A stretch of DNA of 39,574 nucleotides from Planctomycetota bacterium (lineage in GTDB: Bacteria; Planctomycetota; Planctomycetia; Gemmatales; Gemmataceae). The notes under the pieces were generated by a model that worked only from the letters and a program-made list of their open reading frames with translations, was not told where the DNA came from and did not search any database. The position numbers and the translations under genes were made by a program. Each line of letters starts with the position of its first letter. The stretch's first letter is position 1. The DNA lies in assembly GCA_016177925.1 (NCBI GenBank), contig JACOUH010000110.1, positions 1 through 39,574 of the forward strand, read 5' to 3'. Below, piece by piece: positions 5,994-14,311 of the stretch.

Positions 5994-8639
5994 TCAAAGC
6001 CCGTTCGCGAAAAAGTCGATCAGGTCCGCGTCCGCCAGGCTCGTTCCCAGCGCGAACAGGGAACGATGCTCGGCCACGGAACGGGCGCTCGCGAACAGCA
6101 GATCGATGGCCGCACGCGCCGGCCGGGAATTCGTTTCACCGCGGGACGCCTCCTGAGCAACCCGGTCCGCCGGTGCCTTTGCCGATGGACTGACGACAGC
6201 TTGCGCGGAGTGAGTGCTCTCCGTGGGAACGAGCGCCCACGCCGGCGAGATAGCGTCGCTCGCGTCTGGCTCTCGTGTCGCTGCGGAGAACGCGGCAGGG
6301 GTCGGCGCCGATAGCACCAACGCTTCCGGCTCCTCCGCTGGTGCGAGAGAGGCAGCGCGGACGGTCCCGCCTTCCTCCCTCTGTTCCACCACATCCGGAT
6401 CGGACAGCGCGGCGGCGGTCGCGCTGGCCCCCGCGTCGATGATGAGCGACCACGAATTGATCTTCCCCGAGTCGCCCGCCTGCTGGTCCTCGACCCACAG
6501 CTGCCACGTACCGCGAGCGTTCTTCGCCGCAAACGCCGACAGCGGCTGCTCCGGCCGGAACGAGCCGGTGAACGGCGCCGATCCGTTGCCAATGAACTTC
6601 GTCGCCGTATCGTCCAGGATCGTATTGGTGAAGTTGTCGCCGGAAAGGCCTCTGCGGTAGACCAGCATCACATCGGTGCCGTCGGGCCCCGTCAGGTGAA
6701 TGTACAAATCGTTGTCGAAGGTGTGCGAGAGGTTCAGCTGTACCCGGACCGCGCCAATTGTGAGGTCCTGGTTGACCGTGATCGAAGAGACGGCCTTGGA
6801 CAGGTCGCGGATCGGGACGGCGGTGCTGTTAGTGAACGTGTAGGTCGGCTGGATGACGAACTTGGCGGTGAAGCGGTCCTGCGGCACCTCCCCAGCGGTG
6901 CCGTTGCCGTTCTGATCCATTGGATTGCCGGACCAGTCGCGGAGGTCGGGGCCCAGCGTCAGCGTGTAGGTTCCTGCCGTTGACTGCTGGGTGAAGAACA
7001 GGTCGAACTGCCGGTCGTCAGTGTTGAAGATCGGGCTAACGCGCGTGACCGTCAGATTGCCGTTGGGGCCAGTGAAACTCGCGATGTCGGCCAGGGTGAA
7101 GGTCGACGGATCGATGCCTTCGCTGAAGGTGACGCGGAGACTGCTGACGGGCTTGGTGGCGCTGGCATTGGGGACGGCGCTAACGACGTGTGGGCCCGTC
7201 ACGTCGGGCAGGACGGTGGTGACGGCGCGATAGGCATTGACCTGTCCGCCGGTGACCGTCTTGCCCGAGAGCGCCTTGAGCGGGTCGACTGTCTGCAGCA
7301 CCTGGTTGATGACCCGGTAGTAGTGCCAGTCGGGGTGCTCGGCCTTGACCAGGGCGAGGACGCCGGCGACGTACGGGGCCGCCATCGAGGTGCCGCTGAA
7401 GTTGCTGTAGGTGTTGTTGCGCGTGGTGCTCACGATCGACAGGCCGGGGGCGCCGAGGTCAACGCTGGTGGCGCCGTAGTTGGAGAACGTGGCAAGGTAG
7501 CCCTCGCGCGTGGTGGCTGCCACCGTCACGACATTGCCGAGATTGAGGCTGGCCGGGTAGCTCGGCTGCGCGTCGATGTCGACGCCGGTCGAGTTCTGGC
7601 CGTTGCCGGCCGACGTGACGAAAAGGTGGCCCTTGCCGCGGGCAGCGTCAATGGCGTCGAACAGGGCCTGGCTGTAGCCGAAGCCGCCCCAGCTGTTGTT
7701 CGAGATCACGGCCCCGTGGCTGACCGCGTAATTCAGGGCGTCGATGGCGGCACTGAGGCTGCCGGTGCCCGACGAGTTGAGGAACTTGACCGCCATCAAC
7801 TGCACGTCCCAGTCGACGCCGACGACACCGACGGCGTTGTTGCCCGACGCGCCGAGGATGCCCGAGACGTGGGTGCCGTGGTTGTTGTCGTCGAGAGGAT
7901 TGTTGTCGTTGTTGGCGAAGTCCCACCCAATGATGTCGTCGACATACTTGTCTCCATCGTTGGAGATGCCGTCGGCCCAGCCGCCCTGGCTGACGGGCTT
8001 CAGCAGGTCGCCGCCGTCGATGTAACCGTTGCCGTTGAGGTCGGTGATCTTGCCCGGCCCCTGGTTGATCGGATTATTGAGATCGCGGAACGTTATCAGG
8101 CCGTCCCCGTCGATGTCGGTCAGCTTGCTCCTGATGGTGGCGGGGACCTCGCCCTGGTTGATCCAGATGTTCTGGTACAGGTCGACATGCCGGTAGTCGA
8201 TGCCGGTGTCAATGACGGCGACGACGTTCTTGGTGCTGCCGGTGGTGACGTCCCAGGCCGCGGGGGCCTTGATGTCGTCGCCGATTTTCCCCTTGTACTG
8301 GCCGGTGTTGTTCAGGCCCCAAAGCTGTCCGAAGAGTGGGTCGTTGGGAATCACGTCCGCCTGGACGACCTGGTCCGGCTCGACCGCGAGGACGTTCGGA
8401 TCGGCTCGATATCGAGCGAGGGCCTGCTCGAGGGACAGCCCCACGGGGATCGGCACCGCCTGCCAGGCATCCGGCTCCGCGCCGCGGTAGCGGACGAGAA
8501 GGTCTGGTGGCGTGGTGTCCGCCAGGGCTGTCCCGTTGAGAAGGTTTCGTTCTTCGAGCTGTTCCACCCGGAGCTGCGCCCGCAAGGAGCGAACGGGGCT
8601 CCGGTCGATCGGGGATCGGCGACGTTCCCGCTTACGCAT
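5994..8639 (-). CDS. Secreted subtilisin-like serine peptidase (S8) with P domain and inserted EF-hand motifs
   Basis: This 881-residue protein starts at an ATG at 8639 with an AGGAG ribosome site; an upstream GTG at 8675 is not preferred. The N-terminus is Arg-rich and contains LRVEQLEERNLL, a leader motif seen in large exported planctomycete proteins. The catalytic triad is Asp144 (VAVIDTGID), His254 (NNHGTHVSGIL) and Ser418 (FSGTSMAAPYVAG), with oxyanion Asn346 (TSAGNGQ). Between Asp and His sit two calcium-loop motifs, DIDGDGLITFRD (about 175-186) and DLNGNGYIDGGD (about 200-211). An Ig-like region covers about 480-595 and a proprotein-convertase P domain about 600-734, ending DSGKINSWSLII. 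The last 140 residues are Ala/Pro/Ser-rich and probably a linker or surface-attachment tail. Substrate unknown. Confidence 0.93.
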   Translation of the reverse strand: MRKRERRRSPIDRSPVRSLRAQLRVEQLEERNLLNGTALADTTPPDLLVRYRGAEPDAWQAVPIPVGLSLEQALARYRADPNVLAVEPDQVVQADVIPNDPLFGQLWGLNNTGQYKGKIGDDIKAPAAWDVTTGSTKNVVAVIDTGIDYRHVDLYQNIWINQGEVPATIRSKLTDIDGDGLITFRDLNNPINQGPGKITDLNGNGYIDGGDLLKPVSQGGWADGISNDGDKYVDDIIGWDFANNDNNPLDDNNHGTHVSGILGASGNNAVGVVGVDWDVQLMAVKFLNSSGTGSLSAAIDALNYAVSHGAVISNNSWGGFGYSQALFDAIDAARGKGHLFVTSAGNGQNSTGVDIDAQPSYPASLNLGNVVTVAATTREGYLATFSNYGATSVDLGAPGLSIVSTTRNNTYSNFSGTSMAAPYVAGVLALVKAEHPDWHYYRVINQVLQTVDPLKALSGKTVTGGQVNAYRAVTTVLPDVTGPHVVSAVPNASATKPVSSLRVTFSEGIDPSTFTLADIASFTGPNGNLTVTRVSPIFNTDDRQFDLFFTQQSTAGTYTLTLGPDLRDWSGNPMDQNGNGTAGEVPQDRFTAKFVIQPTYTFTNSTAVPIRDLSKAVSSITVNQDLTIGAVRVQLNLSHTFDNDLYIHLTGPDGTDVMLVYRRGLSGDNFTNTILDDTATKFIGNGSAPFTGSFRPEQPLSAFAAKNARGTWQLWVEDQQAGDSGKINSWSLIIDAGASATAAALSDPDVVEQREEGGTVRAASLAPAEEPEALVLSAPTPAAFSAATREPDASDAISPAWALVPTESTHSAQAVVSPSAKAPADRVAQEASRGETNSRPARAAIDLLFASARSVAEHRSLFALGTSLADADLIDFFANGL

Positions 8640-8715
8640 GCAGTTGCTCCTGGTGATGGGACGGGTCTTCTGCACTCGGTGACTTTGCTCGGTCGCTCAG
8701 CGCGCACAACGAACA

Positions 8716-8776
8716 GTAGGACGGATTTTCAATCCGTCCTGGCATCACGTTGGGACGGATTGGAAATCCGTCCTAC
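8716..8776. repeat. Inverted pair of GGACGGATT palindromes (family also at 24509-24565)
   Basis: Two 24-base arms (8716-8739 and 8753-8776) are inverted copies beginning GTAGGACGGATT. Each arm is itself nearly palindromic (GGACGGATT...AATCCGTCC). The same unit recurs about 16 kb away with one or two changes. It lies upstream of the S8 peptidase. Confidence 0.85.
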
Positions 8777-8996
8777 CGTTCGCGGCTGTACCTGTCGAGG
8801 CGCTGTTCCGACTTTTGCCCGGCAATCAAGCGGGCTGGGTAGACCTCTCTCAGCTTAGTTTGTCGAAAGCGTAAAAGGCAACGGGCGAGCTTGGCAAAGG
8901 GAGCTTAATAGCAGAGGGAAAGGAGAGAGAATTGCTGCAAGTGCTACGGACGGCAGATCCGCGCGAGTCGTCCCGGTCAAGGGCGGCAAGGATGAG
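8777..8996. other. Non-coding stretch upstream of the peptidase
   Basis: The full gap between metK and the peptidase start is 8640-9120. Apart from the two repeat blocks I saw no gene or RNA in it. It contains a few AT-richer patches (TTAATAGC near 8905) and may hold the peptidase promoter, which I could not place. Confidence 0.5.
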
Positions 8997-9108
8997 AACT
9001 TAGCCCGACGCGCCAGCGAGGAACTTAGCCCGACGCGCCAGCGAGGAACTTAGCCCGACGCGCCAGCGAGGAACGCAGACAATCCTCGCTAGCGCGTCGG
9101 GCTAAGTT
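8997..9108. repeat. Three tandem 25-mers plus one inverted copy
   Basis: Three identical head-to-tail 25-base units occupy 8997-9021, 9022-9046 and 9047-9071; each starts AACTTAGCCCGACGCG and ends CGAGG. An inverted copy with a single mismatch follows at 9084-9108, so the third unit and the inverted one can pair with a 12-base loop. The block ends 12 bases from the metK stop, on its downstream side. Confidence 0.93.
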
Positions 9109-9120
9109 GGAGGTGGGGGG

Positions 9121-10380
9121 TCAAACAGCGACGGCGCAGCCGAGGTCGCCACGCAGGACGGCGGCCCGATCGGTGCGCTCCCAGCTAAAGGCGGTCAGCT
9201 CACGGCCGAAGTGACCGTGGCGGGCCGTCTCGCGGTAGATCGGCCGGCGCAGCTCGAGAGTCTGAATGATGTCGTGCGGCGTCAATCGGAAGTGGTGGCG
9301 GATCAGGCCGGCAATCTGCTCGTCGGTCAGCCCGTGCGCGGCGGAGCCGCCGGTCGACACCCAGACGTTGATCGGCTCGGGGTAGCCGATGGCGTAGGAC
9401 AACTGCACCTCGCACTGGGCGGCGAAGCCGGCGGCGACGATGTTCTTGGCGATGTAGCGGGCCACGTACGCCGCCGAGCGATCGACCTTGGTCGGGTCCT
9501 TGCCGCTGAAAGCACCGCCGCCGTGCCGGCCACGTCCGCCGTAGGTGTCGACGATGATCTTGCGTCCCGTCAGCCCGCAGTCCCCGTGCGGTCCGCCCTG
9601 GAGGAAGCAGCCCGTCGGGTTGATGTGACAGCCAATCACGTCCTCGTCGGCGAGGTCGGCGCGCATACCGACGCGCATCATCTCCAGCCGTCCCTTGACC
9701 AGGTCGGGGCGCTCGGCCTCCAGCGTCGGCCGGATCAGTTTGTCGATGATCTCCTGACGGGCCTCGTCGCGGAAGAACTCCTTGTCGCCGCGCCGCTCGA
9801 CGACGGACTCGTCGTGCTGTGTGGACAAGACGAGCGTGTGGATGCGATGCGGCGTCCCGTCGGCGTTGTACTCGATGGTGACCTGGCTCTTGGCGTCGGG
9901 ACGCAGCCAGGTCAGCTCGCCGTTCTCGCGGAGGCGAGCCTGGTTCTCGACCAGGCGATGGGCGAGGTGAATCGGCAGCGGCATCAGCGTGTGCGTCTCG
10001 TCGCAGGCGAAGCCGAACATCATGCCTTGGTCGCCGGCGCCGCCGCTGTCGACGCCCATGGCGATGTCGCCCGACTGGGCGTGCAAATGGCACTCGATCT
10101 TGCAGGTGTCGGCGGCGAAGCCGACCTTGGGGTCGGTGTACCCGATCTCGCGGATGACCTTGCGAACGACGTGTTCGACGGCGGGCTTGCTCAGGTCGGC
10201 CCGGGTGGTGATTTCGCCGGCGACGACGACGAGATCAGTGGTGACGAGCGTTTCGCAGGCGACGCGGCTATAGGGGTCGGCGCGCAGGCAGTGGTCCAGG
10301 ATGGCGTCGCTGATCTGATCGGCCACCTTGTCGGGGTGGCCCATCGAGACGGATTCGCTGGTGAACAAATATCGATCCAT
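9121..10380 (-). CDS. metK: S-adenosylmethionine synthetase
   Basis: This 419-residue enzyme makes S-adenosylmethionine from methionine and ATP in the cytoplasm. It shows the opening [20 protein letters not shown] with the ATP-binding His, the signature hexapeptide GAGDQG (in [12 protein letters not shown]), [11 protein letters not shown], the hallmark [14 protein letters not shown], and the second signature [19 protein letters not shown]. It is longer than the usual 385-400 residues because the segment between STQHDE and HINPTG ([12 protein letters not shown]... to ...[12 protein letters not shown]) carries an extra insertion of about 20 residues. The start is an ATG at 10380; a GTG two codons upstream is a possible alternative, and the ribosome site is weak (GAGGGG, distant). 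No SAM riboswitch-like fold was recognised upstream. Confidence 0.97.
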   Translation of the reverse strand: MDRYLFTSESVSMGHPDKVADQISDAILDHCLRADPYSRVACETLVTTDLVVVAGEITTRADLSKPAVEHVVRKVIREIGYTDPKVGFAADTCKIECHLHAQSGDIAMGVDSGGAGDQGMMFGFACDETHTLMPLPIHLAHRLVENQARLRENGELTWLRPDAKSQVTIEYNADGTPHRIHTLVLSTQHDESVVERRGDKEFFRDEARQEIIDKLIRPTLEAERPDLVKGRLEMMRVGMRADLADEDVIGCHINPTGCFLQGGPHGDCGLTGRKIIVDTYGGRGRHGGGAFSGKDPTKVDRSAAYVARYIAKNIVAAGFAAQCEVQLSYAIGYPEPINVWVSTGGSAAHGLTDEQIAGLIRHHFRLTPHDIIQTLELRRPIYRETARHGHFGRELTAFSWERTDRAAVLRGDLGCAVAV

Positions 10381-10579
10381 GCTCACGATAAAGCGCCCCT
10401 CGCGTGGGAGAAGGAAGGTTTTGGGGGGGGTGCGCGGCAGCCGCCACGATCGGACCACCACCGCGCTTGCGATCCTCCATCCCGAGTGGTGGGATGATGG
10501 AGCAACTGTGTGAGATTATAACAAAACAACGGGCGAGACAATCGCAACTGTGGTCGGGGGCAGCGTCCCCCTTCTTCCT

Positions 10580-10604
10580 CCCCTCTCCCCTCGGGGGAGA
10601 GGGG
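10580..10604. repeat. CCCCTCTCCCC hairpin between hypB-like gene and metK
   Basis: The 11-base arms CCCCTCTCCCC (10580-10590) and GGGGAGAGGGG (10594-10604) have a 3-base loop. It lies downstream of the hypB-like stop (10628), so it may terminate the hydrogenase-maturation transcript ahead of metK. Its composition resembles the element at 4881-4974. Confidence 0.7.
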
Positions 10605-10627
10605 GCGGGGGGTTGTCAGACAGCCCC

Positions 10628-11191
10628 TCACAGCGCCTGGGCGCCCAGCGACTGGCGCTGTCCCCGCTGGGCACGGAGCCAGGCGTACCAGTCTTCCAGA
10701 CCGTCGCCGCGCGTCGCCGACACCTGGACGACCTCCAAGTGCGGGTTCACCTGGCGGGCGAGATCGAGGAAGTGGGCCACGTCGAACTGCACGTGGGGCA
10801 GCAGGTCGATCTTGTTGAGGAGCAGCAGCGAACTGGCGCGGAACATGTGCGGATACTTGACCGGCTTGTCCTCGCCCTCGGTGACTGAGACGACGACTAC
10901 CTTGGCCCGCTCGCCCAGGTCGAACAGGGCAGGGCAGACCAGGTTGCCGACGTTCTCGATCAGCAGCACCGAGCCGGCGGGCGGATCGAGCTGTTCCAGT
11001 CCGCGGGCGACCATGGCAGCATCGAGGTGGCAGCCGGCGCCGGTGTTGATCTGGACGACGCGAGCGCCCGCTTTCTGAATGCGCTGGGCGTCGTTGGTCG
11101 TGGCCTGGTCGCCCCTATCGAGTGGGAGAAAGCACCGCGGACAGGACGGCGAACCAGTCGTCACTTTCCTACATTTGGTGTCCCCCGTCAA
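10628..11191 (-). CDS. hypB: HypB-like hydrogenase nickel-insertion GTPase, N-terminally truncated (no P-loop)
   Basis: From about residue 28 on, the protein matches HypB closely: GDQATTNDAQRI, VQINTGAGCHLDAAMV, IENVGNLVCPALFDLGE, SVTEGEDKPVKYPHMF, the G4 motif LLNKIDLLPH and a terminal VSATRGDGLEDWYAWL. HypB uses GTP to deliver nickel to the large subunit of [NiFe] hydrogenase. The expected front third is missing: there is no GxxGxGKT Walker A motif and no His-rich or CxxCGC metal site. Only about 27 unrelated residues (GSPSCPRCFLPLDRGD) precede the homology. The start is either TTG at 11191, overlapping the upstream gene, or GTG at 11164. Without a P-loop, GTP hydrolysis should fail, so this is probably a decayed or repurposed copy. 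It is the last of three minus-strand genes. Confidence 0.8.
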   Translation of the reverse strand: MTGDTKCRKVTTGSPSCPRCFLPLDRGDQATTNDAQRIQKAGARVVQINTGAGCHLDAAMVARGLEQLDPPAGSVLLIENVGNLVCPALFDLGERAKVVVVSVTEGEDKPVKYPHMFRASSLLLLNKIDLLPHVQFDVAHFLDLARQVNPHLEVVQVSATRGDGLEDWYAWLRAQRGQRQSLGAQAL

Positions 11192-11669
11192 GCATTTTTC
11201 CGACCAGGGACTCGACCAGCAGCACCGCCTCGTCGACGGCTCGCGCGACCGGCTCGCTCAGGCCCATGACCGGCTCCTCGTCCGAACCGAACGTCAGCGG
11301 CTCACAGCCGACGATGCGCAGCCAGGGACAGACCGTTCCCATCGCCCGGGCCAGGTGGAGCACCTTGGCCGGGTGCAGGCCATGCCCTTCCACGACGGCT
11401 GGCGGAGGGGCTTCCCCGGAGCAGTCCGGCTCGATGACGTAGAGCGTTCCGGGAGCGCCTCCCTGCTGTGCCGTGTCCACCAGGATGGCGCCGTCGTAGC
11501 CGTCCGTCAGGGCGCAGGCCAGGTCGAAGCCCCGGATGCCAAAATCGACGACGCGCACCGCCTCGGGTAACGGGCGCCCGCCCAGGCGGCGGACTACCTC
11601 GACGCCGAAGGCGTCATCGCCAAGGAAGATGTTGCCAATCCCGGCAACCAGCAGCCGCGGAGCGATCAT
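11169..11669 (-). CDS. Hydrogenase maturation endopeptidase (HyaD/HybD/HycI family)
   Basis: This 166-residue protein has the family's opening LLVAGIGNIFLGDDAFGVEV (metal-ligand position filled by Asp18/Asp19), VVDFGIRGFDLACAL, ILVDTAQQGG (Asp65) and the metal-binding GHGLHPAKVLHLARAMG (His96/His99). These enzymes clip the C-terminal peptide of the [NiFe]-hydrogenase large subunit after nickel insertion. Its ATG overlaps the stop of the upstream gene (ATGA), and its own end overlaps or abuts the hypB-like gene, so the three are cotranscribed. No hydrogenase large or small subunit gene is in the window, so its substrate is not visible here. Confidence 0.88.
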   Translation of the reverse strand: MIAPRLLVAGIGNIFLGDDAFGVEVVRRLGGRPLPEAVRVVDFGIRGFDLACALTDGYDGAILVDTAQQGGAPGTLYVIEPDCSGEAPPPAVVEGHGLHPAKVLHLARAMGTVCPWLRIVGCEPLTFGSDEEPVMGLSEPVARAVDEAVLLVESLVGKMLDGGHQM

Positions 11670-12457
11670 GGCCGGCTCTCTCCGTCGGGCGCGAGCGGCT
11701 CGACCTCGTCGGGCCGGAAGAAGAAGCGGTGGCCGGGCCGCCCCTGGGCACCGAGGTCCCTGCCGGGGTCGTCGTCGACAGTGACGGCAAAGTGGAAACC
11801 ACCCTCGAAATCCTGTTCAATGACCTCGATGACCGCCGCCTTGCCCGCCAGCAGGAGGTCGAACGCATCGGCCCCTTGCCTCGGCCGCAGGCGGACCCGG
11901 TCGCCCGGCCGGAACTTCACCCCATCGGCGCGAGTGTAGTCGGGGACGGGACGCTCGTTCCGCCAATCCTCCCCTGGGTCCATCGCCTCCTCCTGCTTCA
12001 AGGGTCGCAGGCCTCGCACAGCGCCGTGCAGACCAAGGAGTTGGTTCCGGCCCAGCGCCTCGGTGCGCTCCAGCAGGCGCCGGGTCCGCTCGTCCGCCGC
12101 CATCTCGCGTTTCTCGTCCTCGGTGAGGGTGAGGATGCGCAGCGTCAGGACCTCGTCGATTTCCGTCGCGTCGAACAGGTCCCCCGGGCTCTCCGGCGCC
12201 ACTTGCGGGTAATCGTACAGGATGATCGGCGAGGAGAGGATTGTGTCCGTACTCCCCTCCGCGCCCGCGAGCACTGGCCAGGTGCCAACGTTCTGACACG
12301 CCTCGGCGTGGGCCTTCCAGCCCGGCGGCGGGTCCAGAAGAGAGACAAATGCTCCCTCCTGAACGTGCAGGATGGTGTGGGTCGAGACAAGAGTGTGTCG
12401 GAGAACTTGCTCGCGGTCCTCGGCGGCCAGCCCGTCGAGGGCGGTCCGGTTGCTCAC
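11666..12457 (-). CDS. Hypothetical protein of hydrogenase clusters with C-terminal SH3-like (nitrile hydratase beta-like) domain
   Basis: This 263-residue protein starts at a GTG at 12457; no ATG is available in the open frame, so the 5' end is uncertain. The N-terminal part contains VLRHTLVSTHTILHVQEG and TILSSPIILYDYPQVAPES, then GDLFDATEIDEVLTLRILTL. By recollection this pattern belongs to proteins encoded beside [NiFe]-hydrogenase genes. The C-terminal about 90 residues (FRPGDRVRLRPR...VTVDDDPGRDLG...GHRFFFRPDEVEPL) look like the SH3-like barrel of nitrile hydratase beta subunits. The downstream maturation endopeptidase overlaps by ATGA. Function unknown; an accessory or assembly role for hydrogenase is inference from context. 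Confidence 0.75.
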   Translation of the reverse strand: MSNRTALDGLAAEDREQVLRHTLVSTHTILHVQEGAFVSLLDPPPGWKAHAEACQNVGTWPVLAGAEGSTDTILSSPIILYDYPQVAPESPGDLFDATEIDEVLTLRILTLTEDEKREMAADERTRRLLERTEALGRNQLLGLHGAVRGLRPLKQEEAMDPGEDWRNERPVPDYTRADGVKFRPGDRVRLRPRQGADAFDLLLAGKAAVIEVIEQDFEGGFHFAVTVDDDPGRDLGAQGRPGHRFFFRPDEVEPLAPDGESRP

Positions 12458-12807
12458 GCGGACGGTGACGCGAACCGACAGCGGCGAGAGAGACGATCGT
12501 GAGGGCCAGAGACAGGGAGGTCATCGGCAAGAAGCCCCTTGAGGCAGGGTACTCGGCGGGTTGGGCGGGTTGGCGAGCGGACAGACACAACAGTCGAGTC
12601 TAACCCCCCCGTCGGGACGCCAACGAAAAAAGACGGTCGTTTCTGTCGCGCGTCGCGTTCTCGGCTTGCCGGAGGACAGAGGGGCGGTACAATCCCCCGC
12701 GACCCCGAAGAGGACAGAAAAGGGGCAGCAACCCAATAAAGAAGATATTTATTGGTTCTTGACCCTTTTTCTGCCTCCTCTCTCCGGGGTTCGCCGAGGG
12801 AACCAAA
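12458..12807. other. Gene-free gap between the kinase gene and the hydrogenase relic
   Basis: This 350-base region holds no supported gene. A short signal-peptide-like frame (MTSLSLALTIVSLAAVG, minus strand from about 12522) turns into an Arg/Pro-rich shadow and is not credited. The right half is the palindrome at 12703-12789. Confidence 0.55.
12703..12789. repeat. Long imperfect palindrome with AT-rich centre
   Basis: Arms beginning CCCCGAAGAGGACAGAAAAG on the left pair with the run from about 12748 to 12789 on the right. The centre, near 12735-12755, is AT-rich (CCAATAAAGAAGATATTTAT). It lies 18 bases downstream of the kinase stop, where it could act as a terminator. It resembles, by recollection, REP-like elements with an 'AGAAAAGGGGTCA' core. 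Confidence 0.7.
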
Positions 12808-14259
12808 CTATGTTCTGGGCTTCTTCGCCTCGGTCGCCGGGCTTGCTGTCCGCACGGTGTACGCGCAGCGAAAGCCAAGGTCCAGGGTCAACTCATGAGG
12901 AGCGCCGAAATCCCGCCGGGTGCGCGACCAGTTCCGCGACGACTGGAGCCGTGAGATTCCCCGAATGGAGACGAACGAACCGACCGCTCTGTCTGCCGCA
13001 TCCGGGCACGCGGGGGCTTGATAGGCCCGTTCGTCGTAGGGATCGGCGCACCAGAAGCGGACCGTGCCGATCAGGAGCTTCAGCCGCTCGGCGACGGTGT
13101 CGTCGGCATCGGCGAGCCGGGCGAAGGCGTACTCCAGCTGCGCCTCGCTCGGCAGTTGCATCCCGGCCCAGAGGGAGTAGGCAGTCGCCCCGTACCAGGT
13201 GATTCCTGTCACCGGCTCTTCCTCGCCTCCGTCCGGCTCCCACGCCATGCCGACGCGCTCCAGGCCAGCGATTTCCGGGTCGAGGAGGAGGTGTCCCGCA
13301 TCGTCGCGATCCAGGCCCCACATCGTCAGGAAGGTCGCGAACTGGCGGCGCGTGATCGGCGTTTCGTCCAACAGAAAAGGCAACAGCCGCACCGCATGGC
13401 GCGGCCGCTCGTCGAGGTCGCCGCTGTCGGACCCCATCAGGAACTCCCCGCCGGGCAGCAGAAGCATCACGCCGTTATCGCAGCTACGGCAGAAACGCCT
13501 GGCGTGGTCCTGCTCGGCAGGAAGAGCGACGAGTCCTTCCGTGGGAGGAACCTGCGGTATGTCGACCGAGAGGGGCGGAATCGTGTCAGGGACGGGGGGG
13601 TTGGGGACCTCGGGGAACTTGACCTCGCGCAAGGCAGCGCGAACCTCCGCCGCATCCGGGAAACGGTCCTCGACTTCCTTGGCAAGCAGGCGATCAACCA
13701 CTGCCGACAGCGACAGCGGAACCTCGGGCATGAGCTTGTGCAGCGGGACGTGATCCTTGGTCATGACATTGATCATGACCTCCCGCATGTCGATACCCCG
13801 GAACGGATGGCGGCCCGCGAGCAGTTCGTACACCATGACGCCGACAGACCACAGATCGGCGAGGGGGCCGACGGAGGTGCTGCTCCACTGTTCCGGAGCC
13901 ATGTACAGGGGCGTGCCGATCGCCTTGCCGGTGTCGAGCGTGAGGCGGTTCTGGTGGGCCACGATGTTCAGGGAGAGGCCGAAGTCCACCACCTTGACGT
14001 GGCCGTCGTCGGTGACCATCACATTGTCCGGCTTGAGGTCGCGATGGACGAACCCCTTGATATGGGCGAATTCCAGGGCAGCGAGGACCTGATCGGTGAT
14101 GCCCAGCACCCGCTCCCGCGGCAGGAGGCCGCCTTTCGCCAGGTTCCGCAGCGAGGAACCGCTGAGGTACTCCATGTTGATAAAGGGGAGGCCCTCGAAC
14201 TCGCCCACGTTGTGAACTATGACGACGTTGGCGTGGGCGAGTCTCGCCAGCGGAGCCAC
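12808..14259 (-). CDS. Serine/threonine protein kinase-SUMF1 fusion lacking the kinase N-lobe
   Basis: This 483-residue protein begins at a GTG (MAPLARLAHANVVIVHNVGE), which is already within the region after helix C of a Hanks-type kinase. The catalytic loop VHRDLKPDN (about 71-79), DFG (92-94), APE (121-123) and ADLWSVGVMVYELLAG are intact. The Gly-rich loop and the ATP-anchoring Lys are missing. After a Pro-rich linker (about 215-245) comes a formylglycine-generating-enzyme/SUMF1-type domain: GGEFLMGSDSGDLDERPRH, then ITWYGATAYSLWAGMQLPSE and a final FRCAYT. The frame is open for about 30 codons upstream of the GTG, but these do not encode an N-lobe and overlap the end of the HEAT gene. 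It is probably non-catalytic or a remnant; the SUMF1 part may still bind ligand. Confidence 0.85.
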   Translation of the reverse strand: MAPLARLAHANVVIVHNVGEFEGLPFINMEYLSGSSLRNLAKGGLLPRERVLGITDQVLAALEFAHIKGFVHRDLKPDNVMVTDDGHVKVVDFGLSLNIVAHQNRLTLDTGKAIGTPLYMAPEQWSSTSVGPLADLWSVGVMVYELLAGRHPFRGIDMREVMINVMTKDHVPLHKLMPEVPLSLSAVVDRLLAKEVEDRFPDAAEVRAALREVKFPEVPNPPVPDTIPPLSVDIPQVPPTEGLVALPAEQDHARRFCRSCDNGVMLLLPGGEFLMGSDSGDLDERPRHAVRLLPFLLDETPITRRQFATFLTMWGLDRDDAGHLLLDPEIAGLERVGMAWEPDGGEEEPVTGITWYGATAYSLWAGMQLPSEAQLEYAFARLADADDTVAERLKLLIGTVRFWCADPYDERAYQAPACPDAADRAVGSFVSIRGISRLQSSRNWSRTRRDFGAPHELTLDLGFRCAYTVRTASPATEAKKPRT

Positions 14260-14311
14260 GGAAGAGTGAAGATAGCTGTTACTACGCCCCAGAGAATCGA
14301 CTTCCCTCGGG

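Noticed and set aside
7188-8858. 556-codon plus-strand frame opposite the subtilase
   Set aside because: Another antisense shadow. The minus strand carries the complete catalytic triad, and the shadow has no recognisable domain.
8997-9108. Possible CRISPR array
   Set aside because: The three 25-mers abut without spacers and the fourth copy is inverted; no cas genes are in the window.
12458-12590. Signal-peptide-like frame MTSLSLALTIVSLAAVG
   Set aside because: The frame soon becomes Arg/Pro-rich and overlaps the better-supported hydrogenase-associated gene, so it is taken as coincidence or a shadow.
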